A DNA stretch of 48,366 bases from Thermoplasmata archaeon (GCA_021806295.1 JAJZXS010000023.1:1-48366); one strand, 5' to 3'; numbered from the stretch's first letter, positions 1 to 9,693 are shown. Notes: generated by a model from the letters alone, not told the origin. Made by a program: numbers and translations.

Positions 1-1020
1 AATTCTTCATCTATGTTATCCCGAATTGAGTTCCTATTTAAAGATCACTTAAATATAGATAGAAACTCTAAACCCAGGGTGAAGTTAAACAATAAGAAAT
101 TAAAATACATAATAAATCAGAAAAAGAAAGGAGTATCATCTGCTGAATTAGCAGCAATATACAGGGTAAGTACAAGATATATCAATAAGATCTATTACAA
201 TTACATCAACTGCAATAAAACAGAATTATACAAACCAGGAAGGAAAGAGAAAGTCATAGATCAGGGGATAGAGGAACTGATAATAGGAATAAGGTATAAT
301 TATCCATTGTCAGGACCAATGGCAATAGAGAACTACCTTATGGAATCAGGAATTAAGATATCCCACAATATTATATACAGGGTATTGTTGAAATATAACA
401 TGGTAGATGAGAATCATAATAAGAAAAAGCAGAGGAAGTATGTAAAGTATGAGAGAAAGCACAGCAATACACTGTGGCATATAGACTGGTCCAGGTACAG
501 TGATGAAGAGAAGTTAATCATTATCGCGGATGATGCATCCAGGTTCATAGTAGGATTTGGAGTATACAGTGAAGAGACCATAGACAATACAATAGAAACA
601 CTGGAAAGGGCTATAGAATTATACGGCAAGCCATTAGAAATACTTACAGACCATGGAACACAGTTCTTCTCCAATGGAAAGAACGGTATACCTGGAGACC
701 ATAATAAGTTCCAGGAATACCTTGATAATAATGGAATAAAACACATACTTGGAAGGGTAGACCATCCACAGACCAATGGCAAACTGGAAAGGTTAAACGG
801 TACAGTAAAGCCATTGAAACCATACTTCTCCACATGGGAAGAGGTAGTGTATTACTATAATTATAAGAGAAGGCATATGTCACTGTCCATAGATGGAAGG
901 CCGGTTGTAACACCTGCCATGGCATATGAGGAAAAGGGAGGCAAGTTAAATGTTAAGGAACAATAAGTATATATGGGAACTAATTACAGGATATCATAAT
1001 CAGGAAATAATTTAAATAAT
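1..1020 (+). mobile_element. Partial IS481-type insertion sequence (right end unresolved)
   Basis: The extent is inferred from the transposase. The left end is outside the window. The right boundary must lie between the transposase stop at 966 and the promoter of the next gene near 1005-1020, but I could not identify an inverted repeat or target-site duplication with only one end available. Confidence 0.45.
13..966 (+). CDS. IS481-family transposase (DDE integrase core), possibly cut at its 5' end by the window edge
   Basis: This is a cut-and-paste transposase with an rve/integrase catalytic core. The N-terminal third is basic and looks like a helix-turn-helix (about residues 28-62). The catalytic acids are visible as Asp158 in WHIDWS, Asp213 in LTDHGTQF and Glu259 in NGKLERLNG. 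The 45 residues between the second Asp and the Glu exceed the usual 35 or so, because of a Gly/Asn-rich insert. The 317-residue length fits a nearly full IS481 protein. The reading frame is open to base 1 with no stop, so the true start may lie outside the window. No terminal inverted repeat can be confirmed because the left end is missing. It sits about 70 bp before an oxidoreductase gene. Confidence 0.9.
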   Translation: MLSRIEFLFKDHLNIDRNSKPRVKLNNKKLKYIINQKKKGVSSAELAAIYRVSTRYINKIYYNYINCNKTELYKPGRKEKVIDQGIEELIIGIRYNYPLSGPMAIENYLMESGIKISHNIIYRVLLKYNMVDENHNKKKQRKYVKYERKHSNTLWHIDWSRYSDEEKLIIIADDASRFIVGFGVYSEETIDNTIETLERAIELYGKPLEILTDHGTQFFSNGKNGIPGDHNKFQEYLDNNGIKHILGRVDHPQTNGKLERLNGTVKPLKPYFSTWEEVVYYYNYKRRHMSLSIDGRPVVTPAMAYEEKGGKLNVKEQ

Positions 1021-1038
1021 CATGGAGACTTATCATGT

Positions 1039-2172
1039 ATGAATAAAATTAATGTTATTATACTGGGAGATGCCAATGCAGGAATAATAACCGCAAATAA
1101 ATTGAGAATGCGTACAGGCAATGATGTTGAAATAACCATTGTAGGCGATTCTGATAAAACCTACTTCAAGCCAGAGGGTGTTCTTATACCATTTTATGGT
1201 ATTGATTACAGGGACACCGTTAAACCCACTGATTCGCTTATAAATTACGGCATCAAGAGAATAAAGTCCATGGCAAAAAAGATTAATCCCGATAACAGGC
1301 AGGTTATTCTGGAAAACGGTGCAATTCTGGAGTATGATTACCTTGTTATTGCAACAGGAGACAGGCTTGTTCCTGAAAATGTTCCGGGATATAACAGTGA
1401 TATTTATCATTTTTATGATATGGAACATGTTATAAAACTGAGAGAAAAACTAAAAACCATAAAAGGTGGAAAAATAGTAGTTGGCCCTGCAAGTATTCCT
1501 TTCCAATGTCCTGTTGCACCTGAAGAGTTTGTTTTCGGGCTTGATGCTTTACTTAGAAAGAAGGGTGTAAGGGGCAAAAGTGAAATAACCCTCATAGTTC
1601 CAATGGATGATGTCCTTCCCTTTAAAAACGTTTCTGACCTTGAAAAAAAAGGATTTTCAGACCTTGGAATAAATTTCGTTCCAAAATTCAAAACACAAAA
1701 TGTCGATCCAGATCAGCATGTCATAATATCAGAAAGTGGTGAATCTATTGATTATGATACGCTTATCCTGATACCTCCCCATATGGGGCAGAAGGTTATA
1801 ATGGAATCGGGCATGGGCGCCGGAAATGGATACATTGATGTGGATAAATTTACAATGAGGTACAGGGACTATGACAATGTTTACGTTGTTGGCGATGCTG
1901 CTAATTTTCCAATGAAGGTCGGTGCCCTGGGGCATTCGGAGGCTGCCTATGTTGCAGGAAGAATCGCATCAGACACAGATGGAACTTACAATGAAGACAA
2001 ATTTGACGGGTTTATGGGATGTTCCAGTGTATATCCTGGCCAAACAGGGTTTACCCTGTCCTTTGATTACTATTCCAAGCCCTTTGTAAATTTTGCATCA
2101 AAAACGGATTATTTTCTTAAATATATTTCTGGGGATACATATTTCTCCTCGATAATAAGAGGCATACTTTAG
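1039..2172 (+). CDS. Sulfide:quinone oxidoreductase-like FAD-dependent oxidoreductase
   Basis: This is a two-dinucleotide-binding-domain flavoprotein of the SQR/NDH-2 group, which moves electrons from sulfide (or a related donor) to the membrane quinone pool. The first Rossmann motif is written GDANAG (residues 10-15) instead of GxGxxG. The second FAD motif is VYVVGDAA (281-288). Two cysteines, Cys157 (FQCPVAPEE) and Cys328 (GCSS), sit where SQRs carry their redox-active pair, which argues against a plain NADH dehydrogenase. At 377 residues it is normal for the family. The C-terminus ends in an aromatic stretch that could dock on the membrane. A TATA-like AT box at 1008-1019 fits a leaderless start at ATG 1039. 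A DUF1641 gene follows directly. Substrate is inferred, not proven. Confidence 0.8.
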   Translation: MNKINVIILGDANAGIITANKLRMRTGNDVEITIVGDSDKTYFKPEGVLIPFYGIDYRDTVKPTDSLINYGIKRIKSMAKKINPDNRQVILENGAILEYDYLVIATGDRLVPENVPGYNSDIYHFYDMEHVIKLREKLKTIKGGKIVVGPASIPFQCPVAPEEFVFGLDALLRKKGVRGKSEITLIVPMDDVLPFKNVSDLEKKGFSDLGINFVPKFKTQNVDPDQHVIISESGESIDYDTLILIPPHMGQKVIMESGMGAGNGYIDVDKFTMRYRDYDNVYVVGDAANFPMKVGALGHSEAAYVAGRIASDTDGTYNEDKFDGFMGCSSVYPGQTGFTLSFDYYSKPFVNFASKTDYFLKYISGDTYFSSIIRGIL

Positions 2173-2181
2173 GTGGTTGTT

Positions 2182-2646
2182 ATGAATGGAAATGATGATT
2201 TATTGAAGGATAATGAGTTAGAGTCTGCACTTGAGAACAATATGGACGTTGTTCTTGCATTTCTCAGGTTAATGGAGAGATTGAAGGCGGCCGGGCTAGT
2301 TGAAGCGCTTGATTATATCAGCAGCGACGTAATCCCGGACAATCTGGCATTTTTCGCAAGGGCATTTACATCAAAGGATATGCTAGAAACCATATCAAAA
2401 TCCGGGAATACACTGATTTCAGCGTTATTTCTGCTCTCCAACAGGGAAATGTCAGATATGATAAAGGCTATCTCTTTCAATGGTCAGGGTATTGCTGAGG
2501 CAGTTCGTGAAGGCGCATCAGGGTCCCGGCCACTTTCAGTGCTAAAAATAATGGGGATGCTCAAGGACCCTGAGGTTGCAGCAGGATTGAATGCAATGAT
2601 TTCCGGGTTAAAAGCCTTCGGAAACGTGCTTAAAAAGTTAGACTGA
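2182..2646 (+). CDS. DUF1641 family protein
   Basis: This is a small helical protein of about 154 residues. The C-terminal segment (DPEVAAGLNAMISGLKAFG) is the typical DUF1641 signature, a family often encoded beside SQR-type or formate-dehydrogenase-related oxidoreductases; its biochemical role is not established. The gene follows the SQR-like gene without a gap. GTG at 2173 would abut the upstream stop, but ATG 2182 is preferred because the AGGTGG at 2172-2177 then lies at normal ribosome-binding distance. The last 9 nt overlap the 3' end of the convergent VWA gene. Co-translation with the SQR suggests an accessory or membrane-attachment partner, which is inference. Confidence 0.75.
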   Translation: MNGNDDLLKDNELESALENNMDVVLAFLRLMERLKAAGLVEALDYISSDVIPDNLAFFARAFTSKDMLETISKSGNTLISALFLLSNREMSDMIKAISFNGQGIAEAVREGASGSRPLSVLKIMGMLKDPEVAAGLNAMISGLKAFGNVLKKLD

Positions 2647-3909
2647 CCTTGCAAGCTCCAGGAGCTCAAGAGCCCCTGACTGGTTTAATTTTGCATCCAT
2701 GTACGAGGTACTTATTTTTTTCAATCCTTCATTATATCCATTTATCATGACGGTTATGAGTTTTGTCCTTGAATCTTTCCTGAAAATATCATCTGCATTC
2801 ACCCGGTCCTCTCCATCAGTAATAATTATGATAGTATTTGTTTCATCAGCGATATGCCCGTTTTCCAGGTCTTTTAATGCAGTTCTCAAAGCACATTCTA
2901 TGCAGGTGCCCTTGTTTGCCTCGACAGTGAGTATATTGTCTACTATATCCAGTGGGCTGTAAAGAAGGTCATGGGGCTTGTTATCAAAAAACCTGAAAAA
3001 ATACTTTCTCCTTTTGCTCCGGGCTATCCTGAACAGTGCAAGGGCAACAGATCTGGACCATAGTGTTTTGTCGCCTTCATACATACTTCCGCTTTTATCA
3101 AGAAGAACATAGTACGCACCAGGGCTCAAAAGCCGTTTCTCTTTCCCGGTAAACCCGTTAATCATTTTGGAATAAAATATTTCGTCCGGCATTGCCAGTT
3201 CCCTTGACAGGACATTTGATATGTGCCTGGTCTTATAATATCCAGCAAGTTCACCTGTATTTGAATATGCCCGCATTTTTTTTGTATACCTGGGCATTAT
3301 GTCAACGAGTTTATTCGCCATTGTAAGTATCTTATCTGCATTTTCTACGTTCATTGCCCTGTCAGTAAGGTCAATTAGGCTTTCTACAGATAATCCCTCC
3401 TTCTGTCCTGTAGACCCGCCCGGCGTCCTGTCCTTTACTATTTTTTCAATTTCATGCGCCGTTTCCATCTTTCTTGAGGCATCTTCCATGGATTTTTCGA
3501 CGGTTTTTGAGTTAAGCGACGGATCTGAATTTCCATTCCTGTTCATATTCTTTTTTGCATTGCTATTAAGCTCCTTCATAAAATTTATACTGTAGAGCAT
3601 TGATAGCCTGTCGTTGAGCATGGAATATGTTTTTGCCTGGTTAAAATCCTTGGTTTTTGTCATATATTCCATCTTGAGCCTGACACTTTCCATAAATTCA
3701 TTTTTATTCCTTGTTCTGCTGACCCCTGTAATACCTGAATAGAATAAAAAGTAGAGGTCTGATGCTGCTGTCTTTATTTCTTCTGCCGTATTCCGGTCAA
3801 GATTTATATTTACCCGTCTTACTAGCCTCTCCATGGTAATCCTGTAGACCGAGCTGTTTTCAGGTATGCCAGTTATATTGCTTTTAGTGGAATTCTCCAT
3901 TTCAATCAT
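2638..3909 (-). CDS. VWA-domain protein, ViaA/CoxE-like partner of a MoxR ATPase
   Basis: The C-terminal third (about residues 263-400) is a von Willebrand A domain with a complete metal-ion site: DKSGS at 271-275, Thr335 in the KGT segment, and Asp365 in the ITDGED strand. The N-terminal 260 residues are charged and helical with no recognised domain and no signal peptide, so the protein is probably cytosolic. Its start overlaps the stop of the upstream AAA ATPase by an ATGA junction (3906-3909), so the two are translated together. MoxR-type ATPases with VWA partners act as chaperones for metal insertion or complex maturation (RavA-ViaA, CoxD-CoxE). The client here is unknown; the nearby MscS channel and SQR are only neighbours. 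An alternative ATG lies three codons downstream. Confidence 0.85.
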   Translation of the reverse strand: MIEMENSTKSNITGIPENSSVYRITMERLVRRVNINLDRNTAEEIKTAASDLYFLFYSGITGVSRTRNKNEFMESVRLKMEYMTKTKDFNQAKTYSMLNDRLSMLYSINFMKELNSNAKKNMNRNGNSDPSLNSKTVEKSMEDASRKMETAHEIEKIVKDRTPGGSTGQKEGLSVESLIDLTDRAMNVENADKILTMANKLVDIMPRYTKKMRAYSNTGELAGYYKTRHISNVLSRELAMPDEIFYSKMINGFTGKEKRLLSPGAYYVLLDKSGSMYEGDKTLWSRSVALALFRIARSKRRKYFFRFFDNKPHDLLYSPLDIVDNILTVEANKGTCIECALRTALKDLENGHIADETNTIIIITDGEDRVNADDIFRKDSRTKLITVMINGYNEGLKKISTSYMDAKLNQSGALELLELARSV

Positions 3910-5072
3910 CTTCCCTTGAGTTTTTCATATCGTTCCCCGGCAAAGTTGAGAGATGAGTTTATCCTGTTTACAATATCCTTATGGTAAGGAGATTTGTCAC
4001 TGCCCAGATCGAACTTCATTTTTTCCAGCTTCTTTATATAAATCTCAAGAAGACTCAGCTGATCCAGAACAACGTTGTATGGTGAGTTCCTGTTTATAGC
4101 ATCTTCCGTGGCCTGTATCAGGGATTTTGTTTCTTCCATGGTGGTTTCTGCCTTCTGTACAATCTCCGATTTATTTTCCAGTTTTGAATCAATTATAGCT
4201 GCCTCTATTTTCGGTTTGTAATCCTCGCTATCTGCACTGTACCGCAGCGCCATGGCTATATCATTACCTGTAATGACTTTCGAGTTCATCAGTATGCTGA
4301 AGGCAGATGCTATCTTCAAAAGTTTTATTTTCCTTCTGTCGCTGAGCACAACATCATTTTCCTCCAGCTGGAACAATGCTTCCATGTATCTGTCTATAAC
4401 GTCACTGTTTATGTTCCTGAGATGGTTCAGCCTTTCCACTGCCTCTGTTTGAAGATTTCTGACTTCTTCTATAGTTATAAACGGTTTTTCCTCATCCTTC
4501 CGGGCTTCCATGTTTATACCCCTATCCAGCAGGTCCCTGAGAATAGTTCTTTCTACATAACCATGAAACACCTTTATGGGATACCTATCGTACAGGGCCA
4601 TATCCTCCTCATCATCAGAAATTTCATTGCTTGCAGAGTAAATGCCCAGAAGATCCAGATCCATCATTATGCCCCCATTGGGAAGCCTGCGGTTTAGCAT
4701 TATATCAAGCAGGGTATTTCTTATGGCCGAACTTGCCTTGAATATCTCATCCAGAAACACTATATTTGCATCAGGCAATTTCCCTGTTATGATATTCCTG
4801 TATTCCCCGTTTTTGAGAGCATTTATATCTATGGGTCCAAGCAATTCTTCCGGTTCAGTAAACTTTGTTAGGAGATAATAAAAATACCGGGCGTTCATAA
4901 GCTTGCTCATTGTATCTATTATGGACGTTTTGGCTGTTCCCGGTGGGCCAACCAGCAGTGTTGGCTCCCCCGATATCAATCCAGCAAGTACGCCGTTTAT
5001 TACATCTTCCCTGCCCACAAATGTACTGGTAAGATAGTTCTGTAACTCAAAAATTTTGTTGATACTTTTCAT
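3906..5072 (-). CDS. MoxR/RavA-family AAA+ ATPase
   Basis: The ATPase core shows Walker A GPPGTAKT (residues 42-49), Walker B IVFLDE (104-109) and a sensor-1 strand ending SASNE (146-150), the arrangement of the MoxR clade and closest to RavA. The remaining 190 or so residues are helical, with a charged coiled-coil-like tail (about 290-388) that could recruit clients. No membrane segments are seen. It is first in a two-gene operon with the VWA gene, joined by ATGA. A TATA-like TTTATAAAA at about 5098-5105 on the minus strand places the predicted transcript start within a few nt of the ATG. It is distinct in sequence and context from the second MoxR ATPase at 15908. Confidence 0.88.
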   Translation of the reverse strand: MKSINKIFELQNYLTSTFVGREDVINGVLAGLISGEPTLLVGPPGTAKTSIIDTMSKLMNARYFYYLLTKFTEPEELLGPIDINALKNGEYRNIITGKLPDANIVFLDEIFKASSAIRNTLLDIMLNRRLPNGGIMMDLDLLGIYSASNEISDDEEDMALYDRYPIKVFHGYVERTILRDLLDRGINMEARKDEEKPFITIEEVRNLQTEAVERLNHLRNINSDVIDRYMEALFQLEENDVVLSDRRKIKLLKIASAFSILMNSKVITGNDIAMALRYSADSEDYKPKIEAAIIDSKLENKSEIVQKAETTMEETKSLIQATEDAINRNSPYNVVLDQLSLLEIYIKKLEKMKFDLGSDKSPYHKDIVNRINSSLNFAGERYEKLKGR

Positions 5073-5123
5073 TCTTATAACAAATTAAAACAATGTTTTA
5101 TAAAGTTTTGCCAGATAAACAAT

Positions 5124-6329
5124 TTACTGTTTTCCATTACCTGGCTTACTGTCATCCGGCTTTTTATCATCTGTCTTTGGCTCACTTTCCCTTTTCAATT
5201 CACCGTATGCCTTCTCGAAGGCAAGATTTGTCTCGTTTATAGTTTTCTCCATGGTCCTTCCGGATAATTTAACCTTCGCAAGAAAGACATTTGTTCCTGC
5301 CCCCCTTGTCAGAAGAATTATTTCGGTATCCGGTAGCAATTTTCCAGTTTCTTCAATTAATTTTTCAGACGAAACATCGGAATTCAGTGTTACTGTAACC
5401 GGGTAAACAATCTCTGACCCTTCATACATTGAATTCGGTCCTAGCACATTGAATTTTGATTTTATATCCCAGTATGCGCCATCTATTGCCATATTCGCCC
5501 TGGCAGTTTTCTCATTTATTTCAGTAACCTCATTGAATGATATCAAAGCCTCGAATGTATTGCTGATGCCGTTTTTACTGGTAAGGAAGAACTTCATATC
5601 CTTAAGGTCATCTCTTGCATTTACCTCTTCAAGTATTTTGTCAGCAGGGACATCTGCCTGTGCAGTTATATTCAAAGGATAGACATAATTGCTACCAGTA
5701 TTTCTGAATTCAGTTATAACACTGTTTCCAAGTATTTCTGAATTCGGCAGGTATATTACGTTGTTGTCCTTTGTCTGTATCTTTGAAAACAGAGTTTTGA
5801 CATCTATAACCTTTCCTGTTGTTTCTACGCTCCATACCCATGAGTTGACCGATATGACCTCACCGAATTTTATGGCGTTGGAAGATGTTGCAAATACACT
5901 GGAAAGAACATTGGAGGCAACCGTCTGGACAGCAAGCCCCAGTACAACACCGCCTATTGCACTCCCTGCCAGTATTCCTGTAACGCTAACATGGAATGCA
6001 CTCATCACCAGAGCAAGTATAATAATATAAAAAATAATTCTAACTACCAGCGATATCCCGTAAAGTCCACGGTTGGTTTTTATCAGTACCTCCCTGAGGT
6101 ATTTGATAAAGGATCCAACTATCAGCAATCCAACTATCAGTATAATTACTGCGTGGACGCTTTCTACTATGAACACTTCATAGGACTTGTACTGCGGCAG
6201 AAACATGTTAATGAATAGGTCTGCCAGAAAACCGGAAAGTATGGCCAATATTACTCCTACTATGACCTCTGATGCTATTTTTAATATCTGATCCCTTTTT
6301 GCAGCCATGTTCGATTTAGATTTTGCCAT
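5124..6329 (-). CDS. Small-conductance mechanosensitive channel (MscS family)
   Basis: This is a membrane channel that opens under osmotic stress. Three transmembrane segments (about 17-43, 55-76, 92-113) are followed by a Gly/Ala-rich pore helix (about 117-145, GILAGSAIGGVVLGLAVQ), the hallmark of MscS. A cytosolic beta/alpha-beta domain follows. The last 25 residues are Lys/Asp/Pro-rich and probably disordered. The 401-residue length exceeds the 286 of E. coli MscS because the cytosolic part appears to hold two similar beta-rich segments. The start codon overlaps the serS stop by one base (TAATG), so it is likely translated after seryl-tRNA synthetase. The overlap is probably operon packing rather than functional linkage. 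Confidence 0.88.
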   Translation of the reverse strand: MAKSKSNMAAKRDQILKIASEVIVGVILAILSGFLADLFINMFLPQYKSYEVFIVESVHAVIILIVGLLIVGSFIKYLREVLIKTNRGLYGISLVVRIIFYIIILALVMSAFHVSVTGILAGSAIGGVVLGLAVQTVASNVLSSVFATSSNAIKFGEVISVNSWVWSVETTGKVIDVKTLFSKIQTKDNNVIYLPNSEILGNSVITEFRNTGSNYVYPLNITAQADVPADKILEEVNARDDLKDMKFFLTSKNGISNTFEALISFNEVTEINEKTARANMAIDGAYWDIKSKFNVLGPNSMYEGSEIVYPVTVTLNSDVSSEKLIEETGKLLPDTEIILLTRGAGTNVFLAKVKLSGRTMEKTINETNLAFEKAYGELKRESEPKTDDKKPDDSKPGNGKQ

Positions 6330-7663
6330 TACCTTACCTCCATAGATATTTCACTGAACCCTGTGTATGGCACCAGAACTTCCGGAACCTTTATACTGTT
6401 CTCCTCCTGGAAGTTTTCCATTATTGCAACAAGCACCCTCTCTGTTGCGATTGCAGTACTGTTCAGTGTATGTACAAATTTATTTCCATCCGGAGTCCTG
6501 TATTTGATATTAAGCGACCTCGCCTGGTAATCTGTATCGTTAGATGCTGAGACAACCTCTCTGAACTTTCCCTGGGAAGGATACCATACCTCAATATCAT
6601 ATTTTTTTGCTGCCAGGCTTCCGAGATCGCCTGAACATATATTTACAATTCTATAGGGCAGCCCGAGGCTTTTATAAATATCCTCTGCATTGGATACCAG
6701 CTCATCGAAGTAATCCCACGAATCTTCCGGTTTGCAGTAAATAAACTGCTCTATCTTGTTGAACTGGTGAACCCTGAATATGCCCTTAGTATCCTTCCCA
6801 TGTGCACCTGCCTCCCTTCTGAAGCACGGTGAAACGCCACTCAGCCTCAATGGCAGTTCACTTTCCTCCATGGTTTCGCCGGCAAGCATTGACGCAAGGG
6901 GGTGCTCAGCAGTTGCAATGAGATAAAGGTCATCGCCTTCTATTTTATACAGCGCATCCTTGAATGTCTCTATATCTGTGGCACCGGACATGGAAGCATA
7001 ATTAATCATAAACGGCGGCTCCATAACAGTAAAATTTCTCTGGGAAAGAAAGTCGACCGCATAATTGATGAGTGCCAGTTCCAGCTTGAATAGCCGGTTT
7101 TTCAGGAAGTAAAATCTGGAACCTGCTATTTTGCCGGCCCTCTGAAGATCGGCCAGGTCATATTTTTCCATGAGTGTTTGATGGTCAACTGGCCTGCTTT
7201 GCATGATTTCGTAATCTGTGGCATCCATACTGTTCTTTTTGAAATAATCCTCGTCCTCACTGAACACCCTTGCATGGCCGTAATATTTTACAATTTTACT
7301 ATTGTCATCGCCGGAACATACAGGTACATCATCCGCCAGAAGGTTAGGTATAAGGTGTACCAGTTCATCCCTACGGCTTTCTATGATTTTCTGTTCCTGC
7401 TCTATACTGCTGATTTTCTCGTTAATTTCCCTTACACTGTTTTTCAACTTCCCGGTCTCATCATTACCTGCCTTTACCATTCTTGAAATATCAAGGCTTA
7501 TAGTATTTTTCTCATGTTTGTAGTCATTTATGGCCTTTAGGTTCTCCTTCCATTTTGAATCAATAGTGAAAAATTCATCAAGAACTTTCGTATCAAAGCC
7601 CCTGGCTCTGCATGAATCATAGAATATTTTACTGTTAGACCTCAGAAGTTTTACATCTATCAT
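6329..7663 (-). CDS. serS: Seryl-tRNA synthetase
   Basis: This enzyme charges tRNA-Ser (and tRNA-Sec where present) with serine in the cytosol. The N-terminal 110 residues form the long antiparallel coiled coil that grips the tRNA-Ser variable arm. The class II core follows, with motif 2 recognisable as FRREAGAHGKDTKGIFR and motif 3 near LNSTAIATERVLVAI. At 444 residues this is the ordinary bacterial/archaeal-type SerRS, not the rare methanogen form. The start is supported by a minus-strand TATA-like TTTTTATATTAA at about 7684-7696, 26 nt or so before the ATG, which fits a leaderless message. The MscS gene follows with a one-base overlap. Confidence 0.96.
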   Translation of the reverse strand: MIDVKLLRSNSKIFYDSCRARGFDTKVLDEFFTIDSKWKENLKAINDYKHEKNTISLDISRMVKAGNDETGKLKNSVREINEKISSIEQEQKIIESRRDELVHLIPNLLADDVPVCSGDDNSKIVKYYGHARVFSEDEDYFKKNSMDATDYEIMQSRPVDHQTLMEKYDLADLQRAGKIAGSRFYFLKNRLFKLELALINYAVDFLSQRNFTVMEPPFMINYASMSGATDIETFKDALYKIEGDDLYLIATAEHPLASMLAGETMEESELPLRLSGVSPCFRREAGAHGKDTKGIFRVHQFNKIEQFIYCKPEDSWDYFDELVSNAEDIYKSLGLPYRIVNICSGDLGSLAAKKYDIEVWYPSQGKFREVVSASNDTDYQARSLNIKYRTPDGNKFVHTLNSTAIATERVLVAIMENFQEENSIKVPEVLVPYTGFSEISMEVR

Positions 7664-7720
7664 TATCTCAACCTTTGATATTAATATAAAAATACTATAT
7701 GTTTTTTATGATACATATTT

Positions 7721-8485
7721 TTATAATTCTCTGCTGGAGAAAACATCAAGGAACTCCCTTTCTTTGTCATTTAGATTGGCAGGTATGATTATTGATGCAG
7801 GAGATCCTTCCGGTTTTGTCCTGATAATGTCCCCTATGCTGGAATTTATTATTTTTTCATTACCGGATGCTATGCCTATCCCCACAATTACTTCGGTAGC
7901 ATCGCTTATCATTCCCTTTTTTCTCTTTTCTTCCATTCCTTCCAGTGTCAACAGGGCCTGATATGCGGGCATGGTCTTTCCATTTGACAGGTCCAGCAGC
8001 AGCAGTGTGTGCATATTATTTGAATAATTTAAATAGATTTTATCATAGACACTGACAGGAAAGAAATTCTCATATACAAAGGGCATGGAAACTATGTTGC
8101 CGAACCTGTAGTTAAACAGGCCGGTCTTTGAGATAAAGGCAGTAATAATTGATGCGTTTTCAAATATATTAACGGTAATCCCAAGTTTTTCTGCTTCGAG
8201 CCTGATTTCATTGTGTGTTGTAGCAGAAAGTGCATCTCCGGTTACCAGAAGTGTTACATTTTTATTTTTTGCCTCTCTTAAGATTTCTGTCCCAGTTTCA
8301 ATAAATTCTCTATTTGCCTCGGCCAGCGTTCCCCTGCATAGGGTCCTCAAAGAGTTGAATGTAGTTTCCGGGGAAACGGAAGTATAGGTTTCAAAATAAA
8401 CCATATCAGATTTTTGGAGAATTTCTAATTCCTCCACTGTGATACTTTTTATTCCCCTGAGCCCTAAACCCATTATGTTCAGCAT
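7721..8485 (-). CDS. dphB: Diphthine synthase (diphthamide biosynthesis methyltransferase)
   Basis: This SAM-dependent methyltransferase of the tetrapyrrole-methylase (CbiF-like) fold methylates the modified histidine of elongation factor 2 on the way to diphthamide. The N-terminus MLNIMGLGLRGIKSIT and the segment SDMVYFETYTS are typical of DphB/Dph5, as is the LLVTGDALSATTH motif near residue 80. At 254 residues the length is normal. It follows the enolase stop with a 2-bp gap, so the two are probably co-transcribed. No separate promoter is seen. EF-2 itself is not in the window. Confidence 0.93.
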   Translation of the reverse strand: MLNIMGLGLRGIKSITVEELEILQKSDMVYFETYTSVSPETTFNSLRTLCRGTLAEANREFIETGTEILREAKNKNVTLLVTGDALSATTHNEIRLEAEKLGITVNIFENASIITAFISKTGLFNYRFGNIVSMPFVYENFFPVSVYDKIYLNYSNNMHTLLLLDLSNGKTMPAYQALLTLEGMEEKRKKGMISDATEVIVGIGIASGNEKIINSSIGDIIRTKPEGSPASIIIPANLNDKEREFLDVFSSREL

Positions 8486-8487
8486 TT

Positions 8488-9693
8488 TTATACCAGATCT
8501 TCTTCAAGCCTTATGACTTCATTAAGTTTCGCCAGCCTTTCTCCCCCTATTGTTCCAGTTTTTATAAATCTGGAATTGAACGCTACTGCCAGGGATGCAA
8601 TAAAATCATCTGTAGTCTCTCCGCTTCTGTGGGAAACCACGGTGTCCATGGAATTCTTTGTTGCCAGTTTTACTGATGTAACTGTATCGGAAAGGGTGCC
8701 TATCTGGTTTACCTTGATCAGCACTGCATTAGTGGATTTCATTTCTATGCCCTTCTGGATCCTTGTTGCATTGGTGGTGTACAGGTCGTCACCCACTATC
8801 ATGGCATTCTTACCTATACTTTTGGTTATCTCTGCAAAACCTTCAAAATCGCTGTCATACAGCGGGTCTTCTATGTAATAAAACCCGTGATCCCTGTTCA
8901 ATGATATTGCATAATCAATCTGCTCATCCCTTGTTTTTATAGACTTTTTGTAATGGTACTTACCATTCTCATGGAATGAATCAGCTGCAAAATCCACTCC
9001 GAGATATATTTTTATCTTGTTTTCAGAAGATATCTCTCCGGCTGCTTCCTTCATTATTTCTATTGCTTCTTCATCGGAAACATCTGCAGTCCATGCCTTT
9101 TCATCTCCCAGGCCCACGCTCTGCCCCTTGAGCTTTTCAGATAGTTTTTCTCCCACCCTTCTATGTACCATTATATTGTAAAAAACAGAATCATAGAATG
9201 TCTTTCCCTGAGAAGATACCAAGAATTCCTGAATAGTGGTGCCATTCTTTGAGTGTTTTCCACCCCCTATTATATTGCCCATGGGGCGTGGTATTGCAGG
9301 ATTCAGGCCACCAACATACCTGTACAGCGGTATCTCAAGATAGTTGGCCACCGCCTTGGCATTTGCCATGGAAAGTGCTGTGGCAAGATTTCCTCCCATA
9401 TTCGAAAAATCATCTGTTCCATCAAGCTCATGCAGCAGTCTGTCAAATCCGCCCTGATTTATGGCATTAAAACCATGAAGGGCATTTTTTATATGCTTAT
9501 TGTAAAAATCCACGCTTTTATCAATGTTACTGGCAGGATATGCCTTAACCTCCGTTTTGCCTGTGCTGGCACCTGCCGGGGCAGAGGCCGTTCCAGATGC
9601 ATAATTCAAAAAAATCGTTGCCTCAATTGTTGGATTTCCCCGGGAATCAAATATCTTTGTAATTTTCGAATCAACTATTTCTATATCTTCCAT
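8488..9693 (-). CDS. eno: Enolase (phosphopyruvate hydratase)
   Basis: Enolase interconverts 2-phosphoglycerate and phosphoenolpyruvate. The N-terminal [14 protein letters not shown], the catalytic-loop [17 protein letters not shown], the metal ligands in IEDPLYD and VGDDLYTTN, the catalytic lysine region [10 protein letters not shown] and the C-terminal [17 protein letters not shown] are all in order. The 401 residues are close to archaeal enolases. The start ATG 9693 lies about 24 nt after a minus-strand TATATATTT box (9713-9722), consistent with a leaderless transcript. dphB follows at 2 bp. It would serve both Entner-Doudoroff glycolysis and gluconeogenesis, the latter connecting to the glycogen genes at 19.7-25.8 kb. 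Confidence 0.97.
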   Translation of the reverse strand: MEDIEIVDSKITKIFDSRGNPTIEATIFLNYASGTASAPAGASTGKTEVKAYPASNIDKSVDFYNKHIKNALHGFNAINQGGFDRLLHELDGTDDFSNMGGNLATALSMANAKAVANYLEIPLYRYVGGLNPAIPRPMGNIIGGGKHSKNGTTIQEFLVSSQGKTFYDSVFYNIMVHRRVGEKLSEKLKGQSVGLGDEKAWTADVSDEEAIEIMKEAAGEISSENKIKIYLGVDFAADSFHENGKYHYKKSIKTRDEQIDYAISLNRDHGFYYIEDPLYDSDFEGFAEITKSIGKNAMIVGDDLYTTNATRIQKGIEMKSTNAVLIKVNQIGTLSDTVTSVKLATKNSMDTVVSHRSGETTDDFIASLAVAFNSRFIKTGTIGGERLAKLNEVIRLEEDLV

